This document shows positions 1 through 7,701 of a stretch of DNA of 26,011 nt, in pieces. Each line of letters opens with the position of its first letter. The first letter of the stretch is position 1. Made by a program: the position numbers and the translations under genes. The stretch comes from JAVBUP01 sp031555175. Its GTDB lineage: Bacteria; Bacillota_I; Bacilli_A; Erysipelotrichales; Coprobacillaceae. The stretch covers positions 1 through 26,011 of the forward strand of contig JAVBUP010000049.1 in NCBI GenBank assembly GCA_031555175.1, given 5' to 3'. The notes under the pieces were generated by a model. It was not told where the DNA came from. It did no database searches and saw only the letters and a list, made by a program, of their open reading frames with translations.

Positions 1-36
1 TTGATTTATAGTTGGGTTATCGTTTATAATAATCAT
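1..36 (-). CDS. 5' end of an unidentified gene running off the left edge
   Basis: Only the first 12 codons are inside the window (MIIINDNPTINQ), so no function can be assigned. The start is supported by an AAAGGA ribosome binding site 11 bases upstream on the minus strand, by an in-frame TGA just above it, and by a plausible minus-strand promoter (-10 TATAAT at 81-76, -35 TAAACA at 104-99, 17-bp spacer). It would be transcribed divergently from the large kinase gene. A chance start cannot be excluded from so short a piece. Confidence 0.4.
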   Translation of the reverse strand, partial: MIIINDNPTINQ

Positions 37-75
37 GGTGATTCAAGTCCTTTCTATGATTGTTGTGGTAAACTA

Positions 76-104
76 ATTATAGTACTTGGATCACTTTTTG
101 TTTA
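76..104 (-). promoter_or_regulatory. Putative sigma-A promoter of the left-edge gene
   Basis: On the minus strand a perfect TATAAT (81-76) lies 17 bp from TAAACA (104-99, 4 of 6 consensus positions). It would give a leader of about 30-35 bases before the start at 36. Read by eye only. Confidence 0.4.
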
Positions 105-179
105 TATTTAATTTTTGTTTCACATCTATTGTAAACTTACATTAAAACAGTGACTTTGCTTAATTCTTAATAGAAATAA

Positions 180-199
180 TGAAAGCGCTGTGATATAAT
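180..199 (+). promoter_or_regulatory. Extended -10 promoter with an abutting cre-like CcpA site
   Basis: A perfect TATAAT at 194-199 preceded by TG at 191-192 forms an extended -10 element; no good -35 is visible. The 14-mer TGAAAGCGCTGTGA at 180-193 matches the recalled cre consensus TGWAANCGNTNWCA at 13 of 14 positions and keeps the central CG. It fills the spacer right up to the -10, a position where CcpA-HPr(Ser-P) binding would block RNA polymerase. The promoter serves the kinase/diguanylate cyclase operon. Confidence 0.6.
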
Positions 200-246
200 A
201 TTCTACTAGAGTTATACTTTTATTACCTAATATGGAGGTCAAAAAA

Positions 247-3200
247 ATGCCTAAAAACTTGAAAATATCTAATAATTTAACGGATTTATCGCCAGCTGGA
301 GTCATTGTAGCAAATTTTGTAAGAGGAAGAAATAAAAAACCGATAGATTTATTAATAGAGTATTGTATTGATGCAAATGGAAACTTATTATCAAACTATG
401 AAAACAAGTCAATCTTACAACTTTTAGGTTCTGATTCAAAAGATTTTATGAATGCTTTTATGAATGTTAGGAAATCTGAGAAAGTCCTTATTGTTGATGA
501 AATGGTAATCAACAAATATAGAGATGGGATTGTGTTGATATGGTCGAAGGGGACTACTAAGCTATCTAGCGTTGAAGAACGCTTTGTTGCAGTGTTAAAA
601 TCAAAGAATCTTGGAGCAATTATTTATGATTTGAATTTTAATATTATATTTTCAAACGCAACTGTGCAAAAAATGACTGGCTATACAAAGAATGAACTAT
701 TAGGTAAAAATGCAAGTTTGTTCTCAAAAACGTTGGCTCGAGAAAGAGTTTTTAAATTAAGAGAGCGTTTAGAGAATAATGGTAATTATGAGTTTGAAGA
801 TTTACCATTTGTGAATAAGGATAATCAAACAATATATTTATCTGCCTGTTCAGTAGCGACACGTGATGGCAAAGGCAATCGTATTGGGTCAATTGATATC
901 TTTCTAGATGCTTCGACAACGTATAAGAACAATCTAAAAAAATATTCAAGTGTATTAGATGCCGTAGAACAATCTGATACTGCGTTAATTATTAAAGATA
1001 AAGATGGAGTAATAACATATGTTAATGCCTACTTTACAGAGTTGTTTGGATATTCTAATTCTGAAATAGTTGGATCTACATCAGCTATCTATGAAACTGA
1101 TTTATTATGGAAACAGACAGCAGATATAGCTAAACAGATTAAAGATGGTAAAAAGATAAGTAAAAGACCTGTTTCAGGGTATACAAAAGATAGAAAAGAA
1201 ATTTTTGGTTATTGCTCTTATTCACCGATGTATGATGATGATGGAGAAATAATTGGCTCTGCACTGTTTTTTCAAGATATCAATGAATTGAAAAAGATTG
1301 AGAAAGAATCAAAGAGGATGAGTGAAGTTGTTAAGCAAAGTAGTATTGCCATTGTAATCAACGATGAATATGGTGTAATTACTTATGCTAATGATGCAAT
1401 GGAAAGACTTAGTGGTTATAGCCAAAAAGAACTTATTGGAAGAACTGCAAGCCTTTATACTAGAAATCAAGATTTATTAAGTTATAGTGAGATAATGCGT
1501 CGTTCTAGAACAAGTAAAGGACTTGTTGATTATCAAAATGTGTTGGTTAAAAAAGGCGGAGAACTAATTCAGACTTCCACAAACTATTCTCCTATATATG
1601 ATGAAAAAGGAAATATAACTGAGTCATTAGCATACATTCGTGACATTTCAGAACGATTATCACAAGAAAGAAAAATCAAAGAATTAGCTGCAGTAGTTGA
1701 ACAAGCCTCAACTGCAATGTTAATTAAGGATAATAATGAAATCATTACTTTCGTAAATGATGCTACTACACAAATTTTAGGATATGAGCCTGGTGAATTA
1801 ATTGGCAATACATCAGATTTGTATTATCCTGAGGAATATAAAGAATTTAGGGATTCAATTAATAAGCGTATCAGAAATGGTGAGAAAATAAATGGTGTTA
1901 CTATTCCATTAAATCATAAAGATGGAAGTCCTAGAGAATGTACAATTAACTATTCTGGATTATTTAATGAGAATGGTGAGTATATTGGATCTACATGTGT
2001 ATTTAATGACTATACAGAAACTAGAGCCTTACAGCAACAAACTAGAGATTTAACTGCAATTATTGATCAAACAGATGCGGCTGTAATAGTAAGAGATATT
2101 GATGGTGTAATTACTTATGCAAATTCTGGAGCTACACAAATGTTTGGGTTTTCTGAGCAAGATTTATTGGGTAATACATTTGAGATATTTACTCGCGATG
2201 AAGATATTGAATCTCGACTGGAAGTAATTAACAGAGTTGTAAAAAATGGAGAGTTTGTGCATAGATATAGAACAACTGGTGTTCGCATGGATGGTAGTAC
2301 TTTTGATATTTCCATTAACTACTCCCCACAATTTGATGAAGACTACAATATAGTTGGATTCAATTCTATAGCCTTTGATGTATCTAAAGAGGTTGAGTTA
2401 GAAAGAGAAAAACATGAGTCTGAAGTAATGATGCAAAATCTGTTTGAGAATTTTGCTAATGGCTTCTATTTATTAGAATTGACTGAAGATAGGAAAAATC
2501 TTCGCTATTTAATGGTTAATAAGACATATGCTGAATGGTTAGGTAAGAGTAGAGAAGAAATTGAAGGTCAGTTAATGATTGATGTGTTGCCAAAAGAAAT
2601 GGATTATTTTGGTAATTATCTAAGAGTTATTGAAACTGGAAATGTAAAGAGTTATGAAGGTTATAGCTTAACATTAGGAAAACATGTCAACTATGTAATT
2701 TATTCTCCTGAAGAGGGACAAGTTGCTGTTATTGCCACAGACCGTGATAATGTAGTTGAAGCAGAAAACAAACTCGCACGTAGTGAAAATGAGATGTCGA
2801 TGTTATTCTCTTCTATGACTTCTGGATTTGTAGTTTTAAAAGCTGTTCGTGATGAAAATGATAAAATAATTGATTTCCGTTTTGAAATTGTAAATGCAAT
2901 GTTTGAAGTCGTTGAAGGATTGGAAGCAGGAGTAACACAAGGTAGACTTGTTAGTGAACTGTTTGATTGGGAAAGACTAAATTTTCCAGCCTTTGTTGAT
3001 GTAGCAGAAAATCATGGTAAAGCGACATTACTATTTGAACGACCTGAGCTATCTAAAGTTTTAGAAAATGTACTATATTCGCCTGAACATGATTATATAG
3101 CGTGCATTATTAATGATATTACTGAGCGTATTGAGGCGGAAAAAGAACTCCGTGAAGCTTATGAAGAAACAATGATGATTGTTGATCAAATGCCAGCACC

Positions 3201-5349
3201 TGTTGTGTTAGTCGATGAAGCTGGCATGATTATAAGAATTAATAATGAGTTGTTAAGCATTGTTGAAGTATATGATGAAGATAATATCCTTGGGCGTAGT
3301 ATTTTGGAGTTTGTAGTTCCATATGAAGGAATTTCAAAAGTAAATATAATGGATTTTATGAGGAGTGAAAAATCATTTAAATCAGCAATAAGAAATAGTG
3401 CTGGGAAAATTATCTATTTATTTGTTAATCCTAGAAAAATGCTTTATCGTGGAGAAACTGTTTATATTTCTTTATGTCAAGATATTGAGATGCAGATTAA
3501 GACTGAAAATGCCTTAATAACAGCGGCAAGAGACGCACAGATTGCTAATGAAATGAAAACAAATTTCTTAGCTAATATGTCTCATGAGATAAGAACACCT
3601 TTAAATGCTATACTAGGATTCTCAGAATTAGCGTTAGATACAAATGGAATCTCAAAAGAAATGAAAAACTATTTTGAAAAGATTCGTACATCTACGTATG
3701 GGCTAGTAGGTATTATTAATGATATACTTGATATTTCAAAGATTGAATCAGGAAAGATGGAGTTGGAACGTATTCCATTCCAATTATTTGAGGTATTGGC
3801 TCATTGTGAATCAGTGGCGAACAAACAAGCAGCAGATAAACAAATTAAATTATTATATGATCCAATTTCACCGCAAGAAAGATTGTTTGTGGGAGATCCA
3901 GTTAAACTAAGGCAAGTTTTAATCAATCTTGTTTCCAACGCTATTAAGTTCACTGACGTTGGAACAGTTAGAGTTACTACTAAACTAACTGAGTTGGATA
4001 ATAGTCGCATAAGTGTAATGTTTGAAATAAAAGATTCTGGAATTGGGATGTCAGCTGAACACTTAGAAAGAATATTTGAGCCATTTGTCCAAGCCGATGC
4101 ATCTACTACTAGAAAGTATGGCGGTACTGGGTTAGGGTTACCAATCACAAAAAGTATTATAGAATTAATGGGTGGCGAACTTAAAGTATCAAGTTTTATT
4201 GGACTAGGAAGCAGATTTAGTTTTGAACTAGTCTTTGATACAGTTCCATTATCAGAGTTTAACACCAATCAAAATACTTTAAATAAAAGGCCAATATTTA
4301 ATTCCCGTGTTCTAGTATGTGAGGATAACGAGATGAACCAGCAAGTAATTGTTGAGCATCTTCGCCGTATTGGTATAAATAGTGTTGTAGCAGAAAATGG
4401 AAAGATTGGTGTAGAACAAGTCAAAAAGAGTATTGATCAAAATAAACCATTTGATTTAATATTTATGGATGTGCATATGCCTGTAATGGATGGTATTGAA
4501 GCAACAAAGGTTTTACAACAAATGGGTATTAATACACCTATAGTAGCGATGACGGCAAATATGTTTAAGAGCGACATAGATAGTTATTTGAAACTTGGAA
4601 TGTGTGATTACGTTGGAAAGCCGTTTACCGTTTCGCAGTTATGGTCTTGTTTATTAAGGCATTTGGACCCAATCATTTTGGAGGATATTGAATTACAGGA
4701 AGAAGTATATACTGGTGATGATGATGTAATTCTTAATGAAAAGTTAGGAATTGAGCGTTCAGCTGGAGATGAGAAATTATATCGTAAGATTAAGGTAGAG
4801 TTCTATAAATCAAATAAAGCACTTATGGAATCCTTACAGCAATATCTAGCTATAGGTGATGTAAAAACTGCGCATCGCATCATTCATACATTAAAAGGAA
4901 CATCTGCTATGATTGGAGCTGAGAGGCTTGCGAAAGTGGCTTTAGATGTTGAGCAATACTTTAAGAAAGCACTTAATGATATTGAACTAGGTAGAATTGA
5001 GTTTAATGAATTAAAGGCTGGATTAGTTAAAGAAGTATTTGCTTTGGATAATCACTTAAGAGCGGTATTATCTGAGTTAGAGATAGTTGTTGAAGAAGAA
5101 AAAATATTTGAAGAAGCAATGGAAGATAATGAGTTTAATGTAGATGAAGCGATTTTACTAATTGATAATCTACAGCCATTACTTGAAGCTGAAGATATTC
5201 AAGCTAAGGACTATATTAGTCAAATTAGAAAAACATTAGCAGTGAGATTTGATCAAGCACATGATCTAATCGATCATATTGAAAACTATGATTTTGATGT
5301 TGCAGCTGAAGTTTTAAGAAAAATAAAAGAAGAATTGGGGGATAGATAA
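247..5349 (+). CDS. Soluble multi-PAS hybrid histidine kinase with receiver and HPt domains
   Basis: Phosphorelay sensor kinase of 1700 residues. Order of domains: a divergent N-terminal PAS-like module (about 1-107), PAS modules beginning near 111, 234, 357, 481, 602, 727, 852 and 975, HisKA (about 1101-1165, phospho-His H1113 in MSHEIRTPLN), HATPase_c (N1231 in the N box, D1263 in DSGIGM, G1292 in GGTGLGL), receiver (E1359/D1360, phospho-Asp D1408, K1458), HPt (H1547 in HTLKG) and a roughly 80-residue helical tail. No signal peptide or membrane segment is visible, so it should sense a cytoplasmic signal. The ligand is unknown. An ATG at 232 is in frame, but GGAGG at 234-238 lies inside that extension and places the start at 247. 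The stop overlaps the start of the next gene (TAATG), so translation is probably coupled to the diguanylate cyclase. It is the only one of the three kinases here with an HPt domain. Confidence 0.93.
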   Translation: MPKNLKISNNLTDLSPAGVIVANFVRGRNKKPIDLLIEYCIDANGNLLSNYENKSILQLLGSDSKDFMNAFMNVRKSEKVLIVDEMVINKYRDGIVLIWSKGTTKLSSVEERFVAVLKSKNLGAIIYDLNFNIIFSNATVQKMTGYTKNELLGKNASLFSKTLARERVFKLRERLENNGNYEFEDLPFVNKDNQTIYLSACSVATRDGKGNRIGSIDIFLDASTTYKNNLKKYSSVLDAVEQSDTALIIKDKDGVITYVNAYFTELFGYSNSEIVGSTSAIYETDLLWKQTADIAKQIKDGKKISKRPVSGYTKDRKEIFGYCSYSPMYDDDGEIIGSALFFQDINELKKIEKESKRMSEVVKQSSIAIVINDEYGVITYANDAMERLSGYSQKELIGRTASLYTRNQDLLSYSEIMRRSRTSKGLVDYQNVLVKKGGELIQTSTNYSPIYDEKGNITESLAYIRDISERLSQERKIKELAAVVEQASTAMLIKDNNEIITFVNDATTQILGYEPGELIGNTSDLYYPEEYKEFRDSINKRIRNGEKINGVTIPLNHKDGSPRECTINYSGLFNENGEYIGSTCVFNDYTETRALQQQTRDLTAIIDQTDAAVIVRDIDGVITYANSGATQMFGFSEQDLLGNTFEIFTRDEDIESRLEVINRVVKNGEFVHRYRTTGVRMDGSTFDISINYSPQFDEDYNIVGFNSIAFDVSKEVELEREKHESEVMMQNLFENFANGFYLLELTEDRKNLRYLMVNKTYAEWLGKSREEIEGQLMIDVLPKEMDYFGNYLRVIETGNVKSYEGYSLTLGKHVNYVIYSPEEGQVAVIATDRDNVVEAENKLARSENEMSMLFSSMTSGFVVLKAVRDENDKIIDFRFEIVNAMFEVVEGLEAGVTQGRLVSELFDWERLNFPAFVDVAENHGKATLLFERPELSKVLENVLYSPEHDYIACIINDITERIEAEKELREAYEETMMIVDQMPAPVVLVDEAGMIIRINNELLSIVEVYDEDNILGRSILEFVVPYEGISKVNIMDFMRSEKSFKSAIRNSAGKIIYLFVNPRKMLYRGETVYISLCQDIEMQIKTENALITAARDAQIANEMKTNFLANMSHEIRTPLNAILGFSELALDTNGISKEMKNYFEKIRTSTYGLVGIINDILDISKIESGKMELERIPFQLFEVLAHCESVANKQAADKQIKLLYDPISPQERLFVGDPVKLRQVLINLVSNAIKFTDVGTVRVTTKLTELDNSRISVMFEIKDSGIGMSAEHLERIFEPFVQADASTTRKYGGTGLGLPITKSIIELMGGELKVSSFIGLGSRFSFELVFDTVPLSEFNTNQNTLNKRPIFNSRVLVCEDNEMNQQVIVEHLRRIGINSVVAENGKIGVEQVKKSIDQNKPFDLIFMDVHMPVMDGIEATKVLQQMGINTPIVAMTANMFKSDIDSYLKLGMCDYVGKPFTVSQLWSCLLRHLDPIILEDIELQEEVYTGDDDVILNEKLGIERSAGDEKLYRKIKVEFYKSNKALMESLQQYLAIGDVKTAHRIIHTLKGTSAMIGAERLAKVALDVEQYFKKALNDIELGRIEFNELKAGLVKEVFALDNHLRAVLSELEIVVEEEKIFEEAMEDNEFNVDEAILLIDNLQPLLEAEDIQAKDYISQIRKTLAVRFDQAHDLIDHIENYDFDVAAEVLRKIKEELGDR
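949..2412 (+). repeat. Four tandem PAS modules in exact 366-base register
   Basis: Inside the first kinase, the codon preceding the G-V-I-T (or equivalent) strand of PAS modules 2 to 5 falls at 1003, 1369, 1735 and 2101, each exactly 366 bases (122 residues) apart. Each unit opens with a V(D/V)xQ-type helix, carries a conserved strand such as DGVITYAN, and ends in a short helix leading to the next. The units differ in sequence, so this is an old protein-level duplication rather than a fresh DNA repeat. Confidence 0.8.
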
Positions 5350-6251
5350 TGAAAAGAGAAAGATATTCAATATTAATTGTTGATGATGAAAAAACGAATT
5401 TAGATGTATTATCAGCAATACTAGGTACCGAATACAAAATCAATGTCGCTAAATCTGGAATAGCGGCAATAAAGAAATCTGTAGCATTAGTTCCTGATTT
5501 GATTCTTTTAGATGTTGTTATGCCAGACTTATCAGGATTTGATGTGCTTGTTGAAATAAGAAATAACCCTGTTACTCATTTTATTCCAGTTATTATGGTG
5601 ACTGGCTTATCGACTATTGAAGATCAAGAAACTGGGTTTGCGATAGGAGCAAATGATTATATAACTAAGCCATTTAGCAATACAATTGTTAAAGCTCGTG
5701 TTAAACAGCAAATTGAAAATGTTAAGCATATCCGTATGATAGAGAAATTAGGGATGTTTGATCCGCTGACTGATATACCAAATCGTCGTCACTTTGATAC
5801 TTTGATGGAAAGAGAATGGGGTAGAAGCGTTAGAGAAAAGCAATCTATTTCAATATTGATGATTGATGCCGACAATTTTAAGAAGTACAACGATACTTAT
5901 GGACATCCACAAGGAGATGTATTATTGCAACATATTGCTAGAATAATTGCTTCAAACACAGCAAGAAGAGCAACTGACTTTATTGCTAGAATTGGTGGAG
6001 AAGAGTTTGTTGTTGCATTGCCAAATACGCCACTAGATGGAGCTGTTATAGTTGCAGAGAAAATACGTAAGGCAGTTGAGGAACTATCTATCCCAACTAT
6101 CCGTGGGGATTCTATTACGAAAGCGACAATATCGATAGGAGTAGCGTCACTAGAACCGGCAGTTGGGGATGATACGCAAGCACTTATTGCTGCAGCTGAT
6201 AAAAAATTATACGAAGCGAAGCAAACCGGTAAAAACAAAGTTTGTTCATAA
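5349..6251 (+). CDS. Response regulator diguanylate cyclase (receiver-GGDEF)
   Basis: Makes cyclic di-GMP from two GTP, under control of phosphorylation. The 300-residue protein has an N-terminal receiver (D12/D13, phospho-Asp D55, T85, K107) and a GGDEF domain that begins with the usual DPLT signature (138-141). The active-site motif is GGEEF (216-220), a catalytically competent form. R207-A-T-D210 sits exactly five residues before it, which is the spacing of the RxxD inhibitory I-site, so product feedback inhibition is expected. The start ATG overlaps the stop of the hybrid kinase gene by one base and is preceded by a G-rich ribosome binding site in that gene's end. The natural reading is that the kinase's HPt phosphorylates this receiver. 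No c-di-GMP effector or phosphodiesterase is visible in the window. Confidence 0.94.
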   Translation: MKRERYSILIVDDEKTNLDVLSAILGTEYKINVAKSGIAAIKKSVALVPDLILLDVVMPDLSGFDVLVEIRNNPVTHFIPVIMVTGLSTIEDQETGFAIGANDYITKPFSNTIVKARVKQQIENVKHIRMIEKLGMFDPLTDIPNRRHFDTLMEREWGRSVREKQSISILMIDADNFKKYNDTYGHPQGDVLLQHIARIIASNTARRATDFIARIGGEEFVVALPNTPLDGAVIVAEKIRKAVEELSIPTIRGDSITKATISIGVASLEPAVGDDTQALIAAADKKLYEAKQTGKNKVCS

Positions 6252-6252
6252 A

Positions 6253-6283
6253 AAAGGCCAAGAGGTAACTCTTGGTCTTTATT
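6253..6283. terminator. Bidirectional terminator between convergent genes
   Basis: A stem of nine pairs (6256-6264 with 6269-6277, one G-T pair) closes a GTAA loop. It is flanked by an A run on the left and a T-rich run on the right, so it can end transcription of both the diguanylate cyclase and the convergent DUF523 gene. Confidence 0.85.
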
Positions 6284-6815
6284 TATAGTCATCACTACTT
6301 ATTACTTCAATTCCATTTCCTTTTAATAATTTAGTAGTTATACCATCACCATCAATAAGTATATCACTAAAGCTTCCATCATAGATTTTGTGACAGCCAC
6401 ATGATGGACTTTTAGACTTAAGAATAGCTTTTTTACAGTCATATAACTTAGCTATCTTCAAAGTTTCTTGTGCACCAGCATTAAACTGTGCTGTCACATC
6501 CATACCATCATTTGCATATACTCTACCAGATCTTATCTCAGCTGGAGGACGAGGTGTAGTTAATCCACCAAGTTGCTCAGGACAGACAAGAACTGCTTCA
6601 CCCTCTTGCACTAATTTCAAGATTTTATCATTATAATTATTTTTACCACTATACTTGCAATTAACTCCTACTAAACATGCGCTAACTAAAATCATTTCCT
6701 TAGGATACCTTCTTACAATTATTTCACCTTTATCTTGGCACTCATCTGCTTTACAATCACAAACACAAATTCTAGCTTCTTCACATTCAGCCCCACAGGT
6801 ACACGTTTTTTTCAT
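6279..6815 (-). CDS. DUF523 (TudS/YbbK-like) protein with a cysteine-rich N-terminal extension
   Basis: Residues 41-175 match the DUF523 family from its first strand (ILVSACLVGVNC) through VCPEQLGG, TPRPPAEI and LKSKSPSCGC to the IYDG and GDG segments. Family members include TudS, a [4Fe-4S] enzyme that removes sulfur from 2-thiouracil; the invariant cysteines (C47, C53, C78, C139, C141 are candidates) are present. Ahead of the usual start lie about 40 extra residues with seven cysteines at 5, 7, 11, 17, 19, 21 and 26. The extension looks genuine: AGGAGA lies eight bases before this ATG. The gene is last in a four-gene minus-strand operon, two bases after the DUF89 stop. Desulfidase activity is a family inference; the role of the extra cysteines is unknown. 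Confidence 0.85.
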   Translation of the reverse strand: MKKTCTCGAECEEARICVCDCKADECQDKGEIIVRRYPKEMILVSACLVGVNCKYSGKNNYNDKILKLVQEGEAVLVCPEQLGGLTTPRPPAEIRSGRVYANDGMDVTAQFNAGAQETLKIAKLYDCKKAILKSKSPSCGCHKIYDGSFSDILIDGDGITTKLLKGNGIEVISSDDYK

Positions 6816-6817
6816 AT

Positions 6818-7693
6818 CTACTTTCTCCTATAATTATTTTTTAAACATATAATAGAAAGTGGCTCAACACTAACTATTTCAGAAATCATTTCACATTTTG
6901 TCATAAATAGGAAGTATACTTTTTCATCATCATTGTCGACAAGCCCCTCAAAGTTACCTTGCCCCTTAGAAATTACGACATCAGCTTTCCTAAATATTTC
7001 TTTGAACTCTAAGCTAGTACGACTAAGAATAGTCCCTTGGCTTGTATCACCATTAGATATAACCGTTGCTACCTCATCCATCTTCACCTCATTAGCATCA
7101 TCAAAGGTCACATCATTCACAATAGATTGTCCTCTAACACCATAATAAATATTAAGATGAGGATTGTTTTTAAGAATTTGTTGGATGAATATCTTATCCA
7201 AAACAATTTCTCCACAATTATCACCAATATAAAGCATGTTTTTTGCCTTAATAATTTGGTCGAACAATAAATTACTATGATCAACTCGAAGTGGTGTAGA
7301 CAAAATATTATTAATTTTATCAATTAATCCAGCAAGATTAAAATTATGTTTGGCAGAAAAATCGATTAGATTTCCAACAATAGCGATTTTAAGCGCGGTG
7401 TTGAAGCCATCATGTGAGCTATCAATAATATCATGGATGCTAGCTGTTATTTTCATTACTTCTTGATTATAATAACTCTTAACCTCTTTATATGGGTTAT
7501 CATTTTTGATAACCCTAGATATTATTTGCCATATTTCTCCCATAACTTGAGGGCTAGGCTTGTTCATATCAACAACATCTAAGTAGTCTTTAACTGATTT
7601 TAATGTTTCTTCTTCTGTTTTTAGATTTAGTTCCATTATTGTAGATAGCTTCTTAACTTGATTTAAATTGCACTCGATACATTCTTTTCTCAT
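6818..7693 (-). CDS. DUF89 family protein (metal-dependent damage-control phosphatase-like)
   Basis: A 291-residue protein of the bacterial/archaeal DUF89 branch (COG1578-like, related to ARMT1). Visible hallmarks are an N-terminal C5-x2-C8 pair (ECIEC), GDNCGEIV at about 157-164 with the expected metal ligands D158 and N159, and SKGQGNFEG ending near 250. DUF89 proteins are proposed to hydrolyse damaged or surplus sugar and cofactor phosphates; the actual substrate here is unknown. An upstream in-frame ATG at 7714 exists, but AGGAGA falls inside that stretch and positions the start at 7693. It begins eight bases after the HEAT-GNAT stop and ends two bases before the DUF523 start, so it is clearly in the operon. 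Confidence 0.85.
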   Translation of the reverse strand: MRKECIECNLNQVKKLSTIMELNLKTEEETLKSVKDYLDVVDMNKPSPQVMGEIWQIISRVIKNDNPYKEVKSYYNQEVMKITASIHDIIDSSHDGFNTALKIAIVGNLIDFSAKHNFNLAGLIDKINNILSTPLRVDHSNLLFDQIIKAKNMLYIGDNCGEIVLDKIFIQQILKNNPHLNIYYGVRGQSIVNDVTFDDANEVKMDEVATVISNGDTSQGTILSRTSLEFKEIFRKADVVISKGQGNFEGLVDNDDEKVYFLFMTKCEMISEIVSVEPLSIICLKNNYRRK

Positions 7694-7701
7694 ATTTTCT
7701 C

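Noticed and set aside
949..2412. Recent DNA-level tandem duplication or slippage array within the kinase gene
   Set aside because: The units are in exact register, but their nucleotide and amino acid sequences have diverged widely; it is an ancient protein repeat.
3801..4268. A 155-codon minus-strand open frame inside the first kinase, with similar antisense frames at 17200-17625 and 21048-21404
   Set aside because: All lie opposite the HATPase region of the kinases. They have no ribosome binding site and no plausible protein features, and they recur because the sense codons recur.
5897..6295. A 132-codon minus-strand frame opposite the GGDEF domain
   Set aside because: The sense strand has an intact GGDEF domain and the antisense frame crosses the terminator; it is a shadow.
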